NCBI GenBank assembly: GCA_945859605.1
Contig: OX243827.1
Span: 8,388,717 to 8,452,716 of the forward strand
Source of the DNA: Lumbricus rubellus
Taxonomy: Eukaryota; Annelida; Clitellata; Crassiclitellata; Lumbricidae
Direction: 5' to 3'
DNA length: 64,000 nucleotides
Shown here: positions 31,650 through 41,539 of the stretch, one piece after another
Position numbering within the stretch: position 1 is the first letter of the stretch
Layout: every line of letters starts with the position of its first letter
Notes under the pieces: model-generated
Database searches by the model: none
Told to the model about the DNA's origin: nothing
What the model saw: only the letters and a program-made list of their open reading frames with translations
Translations under genes and position numbers: made by a program

Positions 31650-32975
31650 ATGAATTTAAGATACAGTGGGCTAAAACATTAACAGAACCCCACAAACAAC
31701 AGGTCCCATAGGGTTTGTGTGGCTAGTGCCACTCCTTACACAATGCATACTATCACTGGATGGCTGAAACATACCCCCACCCCATCAAACAAACCCAACA
31801 CCAACAGGCACATATGATACTTATACAAGTCTTCCTTTTCTTTCCTCGAAGTTCAACAGATTCTCATATTTCAACTTGTTTGTGTTTCCATATGAAATGG
31901 TTGCTGGTTTTCAAGGTATTAGCAAAAAGTGCTCAAAAACACTGACCTCACTCGTAAAATTGGAGCAAAGGCCATAAAACCACAACCATAATTTACCTCC
32001 CCCTCCCATCCCCAATTTACCGGTAACCGATATCACCGCCCTCACTCACACAGCACCGTCCAAAGGCAGGCAGGCAAGCAGGTAGTGAAAGTCTGGTAAA
32101 TCTGCGTCAGTTTCTAAGCACCCACAAAAGTCACCTAAGGGAGATCAACAGATGGTAATCCATTCAAGTACTACCTGTAACTAAAAAAAACTGGGGGGGG
32201 GGGACGATTGGGCCTTCGGTCCATAAAGTGGGAACAGTCTTTCTGCACTTTATTATTAAATCAAAAAGTTTAACAACATCCTCTGACTTCAACAGCCGTT
32301 GACGACTTTACACAGCATTTATAAGAATTGTAGAAAAATAACTGGGGGAGGGCCAGACGTTGATTTGTGTGGCGTTGGGACCTCACTATGTCATCCCAAA
32401 AAGACTGTGGGATTGAACCCCAAAGACCCCCTGGCATTTCTCACTCGGTCTTTACATATAATATAGATCTGCATTTCAGCTTCTTTCATCGATTTTTTCA
32501 TTTCTTTCTACGATTGATTGATGCATGATTTATGTCTGATACGATGTTGTTGGCTGTGTTGATGTCAAATGCAGCGTTGCCATCCCACTGTCCTATGTTT
32601 ACCTTGATAACAATCGTTGGATAATGTGCACATCTGTGACAATTCTGCATTTTATTTTCAGGCAGCCAGAAGTAGTTTTCCGTCTTCAGTTTATTTTTCC
32701 GATGCAGAGTTTTTTTTATACAGGCAATCATTTTAGTGCACAGAATCTTTCAATAACATTTACTCTACCAAATTACTAAAATTGCCAAAGGCTATCTCAT
32801 GACTATAAATAGCTCTTTTGTGGCAATGCAATTAGTCAAAAAGCATTTCTGCTTTTAAAAACTGTAGAAATACACTTTCTAAGCTCTCAACCTAAGCTGA
32901 TGTCATATACAAGACATTTATTGTTGCTAAACATCATATTATTTGCTTGCTGATATTTTTTAACTTCAGACACGT
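31650..32975. other. No gene seen
   Basis: Contains a G-homopolymer (32187-32202) and no convincing coding frame or named repeat. Confidence 0.55.
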
Positions 32976-32983
32976 GTTAGATT

Positions 32984-33161
32984 CAGTGCTTAAAGTATGT
33001 ACAAATAAGTGCCTGGACGCCCCTTACCTTTCCAAAAGAAGTGCCTGGACGCCCCTTACCTTTCAAGCCTGTGCTAGCCAATAAGTGGCAGGACGGCGTT
33101 CAGATTTTAAAATAAGTGCATGAACGCCGTCCATGACCGTCCAGCCACACTTTAAGCCCTG
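32984..33161. mobile_element. hAT MITE, 178 bp, near-perfect 8-bp TSD
   Basis: Ends CAGTGCTTAAAGT and ACTTTAAGCCCTG with flanks GTTAGATT and GTTAGACT (one mismatch). It also contains an internal duplicated GAAGTGCCTGGACGCCCC segment. This copy is the uninterrupted relative of 38215-38529 and acts as its empty-site reference. Confidence 0.88.
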
Positions 33162-33479
33162 GTTAGACTGACCAGTTACTTTACTTTATTACATTAATCA
33201 ATCAATATTATTACTATACGTTATTATTACTTATGTGCTTATTAAGTAATCTATTTTGATATATTTTATGTCACAACACCCGTAGAGTTGTTATGGTAAT
33301 GGGTTGGACTTCGCTGTTGGCTGCCAGCTTTGTATAATTATGTTTTGTAAGCTTATTCGTATTTTTTACTCTTCGTGTAGCCCATGGTGTAGCCTAAACT
33401 GCACCTGGATACGGTGTAGCATCTAGATTAATCAATCGTCATCATTTTGCAAAAATAAATATTTGTTTAACAAAATAAT

Positions 33480-34420
33480 CAACTCTATGAACTTAAACCC
33501 CACCTCTCACACGAACGTCATGCTAAATCGCATGTTGCGCGCATGTAGGCTACGCGTTCGTTACATTTACGACGAAATACTTATAAATGTGAAAACTTAA
33601 AGAAATAATCAACTCCTCACCTCAATAAAACAATATATTCCAATATTCAATCGCATACGAAGCCATACAGTACAACAGGCGAATGAGAACGTCTGAACCT
33701 AAAAGCGTACCGATAAAATATAAGCTACACGTACAATTGCACAGGTCTTTCAATCAAATGACCGCCTCGCGCCGTCACACGAGACAGCGCGTACTGCAGC
33801 TACTGCTAATAGGCCTAGATTTTTTGTGCAGTGGCTCCTGCTAGCGCCGTCAACTCAAATGACACCAACCAGCACTCAATTGTTAGCAGAAATTCTATTG
33901 TTGTGTGCCTAGTGCTCTGGACCTTCACATGACTCAAGTTGATCTTTTGTAGGTAGTATTCATCCAGCCCTAGTTCACCAGGTAAGCCTAAGCCAATCAG
34001 TCTTCGTCGGTGCCTTATTCGTCATTTCAACATTGGCGGTATCATGGACAATTTTCCTCCAGAGATCCTTCTGCTGTGTTGCTCGCATCAATCAGTAAAC
34101 TAATCATATATTTATTAAAACCTGGACAAAACTGTTAGGCTACTTTTCTCCGAATTTATAATTTCTCGGAAATTATCGTTTCGTCAACTGAAAAAACTAT
34201 TGGATCTACAGTGACAGCAGTCAACGTGTCGGCACAACCATAAATTAAAACAACCCTGCGATGGGCGGGGCAGGCGGGCTACTTATCGAGAACAGCTGGC
34301 TTTAAACATGCGCGCTACGCAGATGCCTGGCGCGTGATTGACGTACCGTAATACCGCGTAAACAGCGTTGTCAGGAAAACGGCCTTTAATTGAAAATCGT
34401 TGTCAGCCGTCAAGATAAGT
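33480..34420. promoter_or_regulatory. CpG-rich stretch with GC box, possible promoter
   Basis: Locally rich in CG dinucleotides against an AT-rich surround, with GGGCGGGGC at 34263-34271. A transcription start here would suit an upstream exon of the minus-strand ATP13A gene, but no adjoining coding exon was found. This is an inference from base composition only. Confidence 0.2.
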
Positions 34421-34672
34421 TTTACTGATAAACAACACTGCTGGGTAGAATACGGTAGCAAGGGCAATTGTGAAATGCTGCTATTGACATGTAAATTAAG
34501 GCCTATCTCGATGTTATCGAGTAAGCTTACGCTCTCATGATTTCATCTGATCAATTAATTTAAATGCAACAGCCGGCTGGAGGCCATATGGAGCGCTACA
34601 GTAAAGATGTAAAAAATGTTATCTAATAGAATAATAATACTAATTATTAGTGTCTGCTGTTGGTATTTCGAT

Positions 34673-34995
34673 CATGGGCGGAGACATAGGGGGGGGGGGG
34701 GCAGAGGGGATGGTTCCCCAATGGTGGTGTTGTGGGAACGGCCCATGCATTCGCCCCCCCCCCCCCCCCCCCCATCGTTGAGCGTCAGGACAAAAAAAAG
34801 TCATCAACTTTTTTGGCGGTGAAAATAGAATTTTTTTTACCTTTTTGGCCGGATGACTAAAAAAAGGTCATCAACTTTTTGGTTTTTGACTGTGAAAATA
34901 GAACAATTTATTGACTTACAAATTTTTTTATTTCCTTCGGCCACTCCTTCGTCCCTCCCCCCTCCCAGGTCTCCGGCCAGGGGTCTCCGCCCATG
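34673..34995. mobile_element. hAT-like MITE, 323 bp (same family as 13935)
   Basis: Ends CATGGGCGGAGACATAGGGG and CCAGGGGTCTCCGCCCATG. Flanks are ATTTCGAT and CTTTCGAT (one mismatch). It is bloated by G and C homopolymers (34690-34702, 34755-34773) and by repeated AAAAAAAGTCATCAACTTTT blocks. Confidence 0.82.
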
Positions 34996-35129
34996 CTTTC
35001 GATCATCTGCTTTTTTTCAGTTTTTTTCTGATCCATTATGTAATAAACTTAATTTTCTCTTCATGCACTTCTATAAACACCCACCCATAGGCCTACTTAA
35101 CTCTCCCATTTTCTCTCCTCTGAAACTAA

Positions 35130-35240
35130 ACCTGACAAAGGACACTTACCCATTAATATCTTTGCTATAAATAATCACCTACCCTACCTAGCGGGATCTT
35201 CCCTTCAGGGGCTCCTATTGTTTCCCTACTTCTAATTCTC
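35130..35240 (+). repeat. Possible LINE 3' UTR fragment related to 59990-60060
   Basis: CCTAGCGGGATCTTCCCTTC, AGGGGCTCC resembles CCTAGCGGGATTTTTTTCCC, TTCAGGGATACCC at the end of the LINE at 58505. Confidence 0.4.
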
Positions 35241-35827
35241 TGCACCAGTGATGCCACAGGAGGATTTTTCAACTAGATCTGGGTTTTTGGTCTTCGTTTG
35301 GGTTTCTGGGTTTTCCAAGCAAAATCAGGGTTTATTTTATTGAGTTGACCATTTGCATTTACATGATTTACAACACATGAATATTCTGTGAAATTCAATG
35401 TAAAATGGTTGTGAACTTGTGATACATAATTTTTTATCCACTAATTTTAATTTTAAACTCCAAAATCAAGATCTCACATGGTCAATTCACGAATAATTAT
35501 AACCTGGTGATGCAGAAGAATAGCTTTGCACAGATATGACGTTTTGACATCTCAATATAGGTCAGGTCACTCATCTCCTTGTTAAGCCGTATATAGGTCA
35601 GGTCAATCCTCTAGAAAGTGGTCTAGTTGCTGCAGAGGCAATCATGCTTCTATGGTACTCAAATATCACATCAAGACCATTTGAAAATAAATGGACAAAA
35701 ACTACACCATGTATGTGTATAGCCTACTAACACACAAACACAGTTGCGCATACACATAAACGATTAATGTTGGCTTCAGCTATTAAACAGGGTTTGCACA
35801 GACTTTCTACCAGTTCCATAGCCAGTT

Positions 35828-36085
35828 CATTCATTATTAGAATTTATATAGCGCCCCTTCAAGAAACTACTCAGAGGCGCTCCCAGCCACGACTAAAGAA
35901 AAAAGATTTAAGGGACTTAAGAAATAAAGATTGACTGGTCAGGTGGAGGAGATGGAGGTTAGGGGGAGGTCATTCCAGATTGATGGCCCCACAACCGAGA
36001 AGGCTCGGCGCTGTCTGGTAGCTAAGCGAGCCCGTAGAACAAAGAGTTGTCCCTTCGCAGTTGAGCAACGGCAGCTTCCAGAGTA
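35828..36085 (-). repeat. LINE 3' end, GSASE family
   Basis: The minus strand, read with a few breaks, gives AFSVVGPSIWNDLPLT, then NLFSLVVAGSASE-stop and GAAGGGGCGCTATATAAATT. It is among the better preserved C-termini in the window. Confidence 0.78.
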
Positions 36086-36324
36086 GCCATAAACTCAGCT
36101 GTTGAAATTGTGTTCAAGATTGGATTTCAGAGGAGTCTCAATTTAGTTGTTTACAAGACATCAACAAAATAATCTTCCGAGACCAGTTCTAAATGTCATC
36201 AGCAGTTTCAGAACTTCAGTGTCCATTGCAATTCGCAACATCTCACCGATTGCATCTCAGGAAACATTTTCTAAATGTCTTAAATCCCATAGATCTGTTT
36301 AGATCTGTCGGGTAGCTACATTAA

Positions 36325-36430
36325 GCGCCTTCGTGAGATTCTTGTTAAGGCGCTATATAAATGATCATATACATACATACATACATACATACATACATAC
36401 ATACATACATACATACATACATACATTGCC
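36325..36430 (+). repeat. LINE tail ending in (CATA)n
   Basis: AAGGCGCTATATAAATGATC runs into about fifteen ACAT units (36364-36426). The microsatellite probably grew from the LINE's own terminal repeats. Confidence 0.75.
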
Positions 36431-36593
36431 AAGTAATTTAGCATTAGCCACAATGTTCACTATGTTGCTTTACTCTGTTCTTCTTCTCACAAGTAGTAGG
36501 TCTTCCACTTAATTGCCTCTTTGTGTTATTAAAAGCTGATTTCTCCTTGCAACTGTTCCTGGTTGTGTACAGATTGTTGCCTGCGAATGGTGC

Positions 36594-36923
36594 CTATGAG
36601 ACAAATCCAGTATCGTTGAACGATAAAAAACTAGCGAGCTGACTGTGCGTAGTGACCTTGTTGAGGCGCTGCTGCATTTTCTGGATTCCTGCCAACAATT
36701 CTGAGCAATCTCCACTTTGTTGAGCGAGTAAAGACTCCATGTGTTTAGAAAAGGTCGTCCATGCTTGTTGGGCATCCGAGACATTCACCTTTTCTAATTC
36801 GGATTTAACATGCTGGTGCTGGTTGATGATTGTCACAGTGGCTGGCCGCCCTTCCTTGATCCATGGATACCGACAGCGACTGTACTTGTTCACATCTTTG
36901 ATCTGAATAATCATGAAAACACT
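36594..36923 (-). CDS. Zinc-binding protein, exon 3 (probable last coding exon)
   Basis: Acceptor TTTTTCTCTCAG, reads SVFMIIQIKDVNKYSRCRYP and onward, ending FLSFNDTGFVS-stop. No clear AATAAA was seen just downstream, so the 3' end is uncertain. Confidence 0.65.
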   Translation of the reverse strand, partial: SVFMIIQIKDVNKYSRCRYPWIKEGRPATVTIINQHQHVKSELEKVNVSDAQQAWTTFSKHMESLLAQQSGDCSELLAGIQKMQQRLNKVTTHSQLASFLSFNDTGFVS

Positions 36924-38782
36924 CTGAGAGAAAAATCAGTCAATAAGCAGACAGTGTTCTGATATAACTGGAAGACACAAGAACACTGATTTATGAGCAC
37001 TTAGGGTGTTAGGTTTCTAGATAGAGTCTAATGACTCTACCTTAACCCTTACAGTATGTTGCATTGGTTCAGATAGGGGTTAGGCTTCTAGATAGAGTCT
37101 AATAACTCTACCCTTGCAGAGCCAGACGTAAAGTAACTGAGCTACCTTTGTTTTCTCTCTTGGTATAACGCACTGGGAGCGCCTCTTTTGTTGTGCACTG
37201 TGAGAGGCGCTATATAAATGTATATATTCGATACAATACCTGAAACGAAATATCTGCCAACTGTGACTGTGGTAAACACTCCTTTCGACCAAATCTCCAC
37301 TCTCAATATTCCAGATGAATTCTGTCAGTGAGTAGTCGAATATCATCTTATCTAATCTTCGTTTATTTACAAATAAGACAATCCGGGTGTATATGAGTGC
37401 GGTACCCAGTAGCATATCGAAGCACATTAAACAGAAACAAAAAATTAATGTGAACATAACAATGTCACAGATGGCCGGCAAAGAGGACCCTCAAAATAAA
37501 GTGTTTAACATCCTTAATACTGGTAGAACTAATGCATACAGTCGAGAGTGTAAGTCAGAAGTGGTTTTTGATACAGATGGGAAAAAGCTTTTCGGGACAT
37601 GACTGACATTTAGCTACTGTTCCATTCTATTGTTGCAATCAGCATCTTTTATAATCAGCATGTATTTTACACCTGGTCAATCAATAAATGAGCCATCACC
37701 ATTTTACCCGTGTTCTATGCTGAGTTTACATGTAAATGAAGCTGGACATAAAAGAATCTCACCTTTACTGTCAACTTGGCACTGCATGCACAGAGTTTGA
37801 TGCGTGTGTTAGACTTCTTCCCATTCTGGGTATTTCGATAATCAGAATGATAGCAGACATAATCTTTTCGCTGCATTCCTTTCAGATTTGGATGAGTAGC
37901 TCGTATTTTCCACTTTGTTTTCGTCAATCTCCCAAATTCACCAATCCAAGTGTCGCCTTCTGTAAATTATATGACATTTTGTGTCTGTCTGAAAGCTTCT
38001 ATAGATGTAAGACCATAGCTTATGTTGCTAAATTAATTCATATTGTCTATATAAAATGGGTGGTGAATCGAAGAAACTAATTTATTGCCTAAACAAGTGG
38101 GATTGATGAAACTAATTCTTGCTTACAATACAGAATTTCCATTGGTGAAAAACTCCTCTGCTTATATGGAAGTTGCATTGATAAAAATTATCAAGTATAC
38201 ATTTACGTTGAATAATTTAACTATCCAACGCTGCTTACAAAAGAAGTGCCTGGAGGCCCCATCATTTTCCAGGCTGTGCTGCCCAACAAGTGGCAGGACG
38301 GTGTTCAGATTTTAAAATAAGTGCATGGACGCCGGCCATGACCGTCCACAGGGTGAGAATTGCCGGGGGGGTTGGGGGGGTTCAACCCCCCCAGTCATTT
38401 TTAGAGCCCCATGTTAAAGTATGTTTTTCATACCCCAATTTCAAGTTTATCATAGGCCAACCCCCCCCCCCCAGTTATTTTTCCACAATTCTCATACTGA
38501 CCGTCCAGCCACACTTTATTTAAGCCCTGTCTCTGACTGCATCTTCCTCTAGCGGCTGACTATCCGCGCTTCAGATTTGCATTTAGGTCAATAGCAGAGT
38601 TTTATCGACTCTGGTATTTTACTCGCAGGTCGACTGTCACATTATTTTATCTTACCTGAAAGAGTGTTAATACTGGCATGAAACTTCACTTCGAAATCAT
38701 TTTCTGTATTAAAATCCAATTTAATATCTCCATATGAATAGCTTTGAGGGAGAAATTGCTGCTTAAATTGGCAAGTATCCAT
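36594..38782 (-). CDS. FAR1/WRKY-GCM-like zinc-binding protein (gene span, 3 exons)
   Basis: Three in-phase exons give a 217-residue product starting MDTCQFKQQFLPQSYSYGDI. Exon 2 holds TKTKWKIRATHPNLKG, then DYVCYHSDYRNTQNGKKSNT and CACSAKLTVK. The C...H...C.C spacing matches the zinc-binding DNA-binding module seen in FAR1-, FLYWCH- and SWIM-type proteins, many of which derive from MULE transposases. Exon 3 continues with PWIKEGRPATVTIINQHQHV, the usual follow-on segment (P.IK.G.P..I.I...H.H), then a helical QQAWTTFSKHMESLLAQQSG stretch. No transposase or SWIM domain follows, and the frame stops at 36594. A longer form through a weak donor (AACAAG|GTCACT) is possible. Function is unknown: a small DNA-binding protein or a domesticated fragment. 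Confidence 0.72.
37165..37235 (+). repeat. LINE tail fragment
   Basis: GCACTGGGAGCGCCTCTTTT, then GAGAGGCGCTATATAAATGT and an ATACAATAC terminus. Confidence 0.6.
37763..37959 (-). CDS. Zinc-binding protein, exon 2 (WRKY-GCM-like domain)
   Basis: Acceptor TTTACAG, reads GDTWIGEFGRLTKTKWKIRA through CACSAKLTVK, donor AAAG|GTGAGA. Candidate ligands are the C and H of DYVCYHSD and the two Cys of LCACSA. Confidence 0.8.
38215..38529. mobile_element. hAT MITE (178-bp family) interrupted by a second hAT MITE
   Basis: The body GGCAGGACGG...TTTTAAAATAAGTGCATG matches 33090-33120, and the right end TTTAAGCCCTG is kept. The left end is degraded. It is split at 38348 by the insert 38349-38499. Confidence 0.8.
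38349..38499. mobile_element. Nested hAT MITE, 151 bp, perfect 8-bp TSD
   Basis: Ends CAGGGTGAGAATTG and CAATTCTCATACTG. Flanked by ACCGTCCA at 38341-38348 and 38500-38507. The uninterrupted sister at 32984 has a single ACCGTCCA at the same point. The interior has opposed G and C homopolymers that could form a hairpin. Confidence 0.93.
38656..38782 (-). CDS. Zinc-binding protein, first coding exon
   Basis: ATG at 38782 in context TTTGTAATGG, 42 codons, donor TCAG|GTAAGA. The same start is the first ATG after an in-frame stop region. Confidence 0.7.
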
Positions 38783-39494
38783 TACAAAAAGAGATGTAAT
38801 GTTGAAAACCACGCTTTATTTACAATTTGTAACGACGACTCTCATTGGCTGAGGTGCCAGGGATATTTAATTTTTGGAGAAATAATGTAAGTAAGTAAGT
38901 AACTTAGTAAGGAACTAAGTAGGCTAAGTAAGAACATTCTTTACTGCTACCAGGAAACTCACAGTAGTTTACCTGGGACTAATGTTGAAATTAGTCCCAG
39001 AGTTTATAGAAGAAATAAATAAAAGATATGGTTATGTAAAGATGTACAACATTCTCACAATAAAACTTCTTTTGCAAAAGCATCAACTCTAGGTAAGCTT
39101 ATTCATGTGGCCTGGGTCGAGTATGGTGTGGAGTCATCTTATGGGGAGGTCGGAGGTCTTGAAGAATATGACAGGAGTTTAAGATGATAGAGCGGGAAAG
39201 AGCAGTCAGATCTAGAACTGGGTTAATCGAAAATAGGAAAATCGGTGGGGTCAAGCTGTAACGGTATTAACTTGAACGATTGAGTAGCGTTATGTAAACT
39301 GCTCTGTATTGTAAATGTTTTCGTAGTTATAGTGATTGAATTGATCAGGTGAGATCATTCACTAATTTATAATGGAACAGCAAAGACAATAGACTCAACC
39401 TGAGACAATATTCACAAATAAGACAATCCGGGTGTATATATACAATACAGCTGAAATTCGATATTGCCCTCCTTACAAACTACAAAGCTCAGAA

Positions 39495-39940
39495 GTGCAC
39501 ACCCGCCTCAACTGCAATTGTACTGCAGAGCAATTGTGAATGAAGGGCTCGCTAAAGGTCCCTACACAGTAACTGCCTTGGACAGGGGCATCTGCATACC
39601 AGCTTGGTTAGCCAGTAGAACCGAATTGATCAATAATTGGTATACAGCGTGCTTGCGGACGCTGTGGTGTAGGGGTATGTTCGGTGCCTTGATAATGGTA
39701 ATGTTAAAAAATGCCTCTAGTAGGTGAACCGTTCAGAGGCATTCCCAGTGTGCAAAGGCCTTGTGAGAAGAAGCAGGTTTTGAGAAGAGATATTCAGAAG
39801 AGAGAGCTTGCCAGATAGAAGTGTAGAGCGAACAGAAGGAGAAAGTGCATTCCAAGGAGATGGACCAATTGAGGCAAATAATAAACACCGAGTCCATAGC
39901 ATAAGAATGCTTCCCACCAATAGCATATGGTCAGAAAGAG
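39495..39940 (-). repeat. SINE-A fragment adjoining a LINE 3' end
   Basis: 39495-39610 keeps the SINE body (GAGCAATTGTGAATGAAGGG in plus sense). 39715-39926 encodes on the minus strand ASIGPSPWNALSPSVRSTLL and LLLTRPLHTGNASE, the LINE pol C-terminus with N replacing the usual S in GSASE. Confidence 0.68.
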
Positions 39941-40329
39941 TCAGCTAATTGCCTGGTGAGTGGAGCTTAAGCAAAAATATCAAAGTTGTGATTGTTACGA
40001 GTGTAATATTTATTATACTAACATCAGACGTTTATTTGTAATGTAAATTGTGAAGGTTTGTCTTAAGATCACGTTGATGAAACAATGATCTTAGAACACA
40101 TTGGTTTTTTCATGTTTATTTGCACAAAATCACCAACATGAGCTCTTTTACAAGTCCCTTGTGAAAAGAGCTGGTGGCATTGCTATGTAACTACAAAAGC
40201 CAACTAAATAAAGTTTAACCATACCAAAGGCAATCTAGTATCTGTTTTAAAAATGTCCAAATCAGTAACTGAAGCACATCGAGAAGATACTTTGTCTCAT
40301 CTCTGCCTGCAACCATGCATTCGAGACAG

Positions 40330-40395
40330 ACATTTATATAGCGCCTCTTCAAGAGTAACTACTCAGAAGCGCTCCCGACCCAACCACGGCTAAAG
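40330..40395 (-). repeat. LINE tail, GSASE family
   Basis: TTTATATAGCGCCTCTTCAA then ACTCAGAAGCGCTCCCGACC. Confidence 0.65.
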
Positions 40396-40511
40396 AGAAC
40401 AGTCTTAAGCATGCATTTGAGACAAGCAAAATCAAGATCCATTCTTTATTTGTCTGTATTACAAATGCTTCTACGAATTCGGATCAGATATCCGAAAAAG
40501 TAGTCCCTTAA

Positions 40512-40572
40512 CCTTCACCGAACAATGGTATAGGATTTCCATACCATTCACTACACTGTGGCTGATAAAGGG
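40512..40572. mobile_element. Tiny piggyBac-like MITE, 61 bp, TTAA flanks
   Basis: Flanked by TTAA (40508-40511, 40573-40576). The right end GATAAAGGG and interior GAATGGTATGGAAAT relate it, inverted, to 44912-44974. Confidence 0.5.
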
Positions 40573-40599
40573 TTAAGCTGGCACCCGTGGGTATGAACC

Positions 40600-40800
40600 A
40601 TTAGTGACTTCATTTTATTAGCTTCGACTTACGAAGACTGGTCATCCCCTCCCTTCCCACAGACAGTGTACAGTCAATGTACTCGTTATAGCCTAAACAG
40701 CTAGAGGGCGCAGACATCTTAAAGCAACTTTCTGCCTTGGTGAAACTTTGAACCCCAACCTTGATGTAATGGTTCGGTATGCTAATCAAATGCAACCCTA
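40600..40800 (-). repeat. SINE-B copy
   Basis: Shares ACAGTGTACAGTCAATGTAC and TCGTTATAG with the 53860 copy. B-box region is GGGGTTCAAAGTTTC on the minus strand. Confidence 0.45.
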
Positions 40801-41188
40801 AGATGCTAGATTTCCAATAAAATGAATCTCTTGACCAATAATCTTCACAGATGTGCTTCAGTCGCAGCGTCAAATTGAAAGAATTCACTGTTCACAGCAC
40901 ATAACAACAAATTAGAAAATTCAGATTATAAAACTGCAACGTCTACCATTGAAATTTTTACTTTACATATCTCTCCCACTGCAAATATTGCAGACAACCC
41001 AAACATGTTGAACTATGACAAAATTAGAGGATTTTTACGTTGCATAATTTCATATATTTTTACCCTCACATGAATATTTTCCAGTCTGTTGCTATGCGCT
41101 GTAAACAACACAGACATTCCAAAGCAAGTACCGGTACAATTCTAAAAGCAGGTAGGCCAAGTGTACTAAACAGACTAAATGCTTAGGT

Positions 41189-41527
41189 CAGCGGTTCCCA
41201 ACCCGTGGCCCGCGGGCCAAAAGTGGCCCGCCAGGCCTAGGAAAATGACCCTCATCTCTCAAAGAATTAACACAAATATATGAAAAAATGACAATTTGGA
41301 CAGGATAGAACACATAATTATTCTGTATTACAAATTATTTTATTTCGTCATCTATAAATAGCATAAAACATTCTATTTTGATTAAAAAATTACAATTTTA
41401 TATGCTTTTAGGTAATTGAATTTTAACCTTGTGGCCCCCTAATGTCCTTCAACTAAGAAAAAGTGGCCCTTGCGTCCTCCAACTTAAATAAAGTGGCCCT
41501 AAAGGCAAAAAAGGTTGGGAACCACTG
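41189..41527. mobile_element. hAT MITE, 339 bp, perfect 8-bp TSD
   Basis: Ends CAGCGGTTCCCAACCCGTGG and AAGGTTGGGAACCACTG are the classic hAT termini found across animals. Flanks are GCTTAGGT on both sides (41181-41188, 41528-41535). GTGGCCCGC/AGTGGCCCT motifs repeat inside. Non-coding. Confidence 0.95.
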
Positions 41528-41539
41528 GCTTAGGTGAAT

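Noticed and set aside
34755..34775. C and G homopolymers as possible quadruplex regulators
   Set aside because: They belong to a MITE interior and may be slippage or sequencing error.
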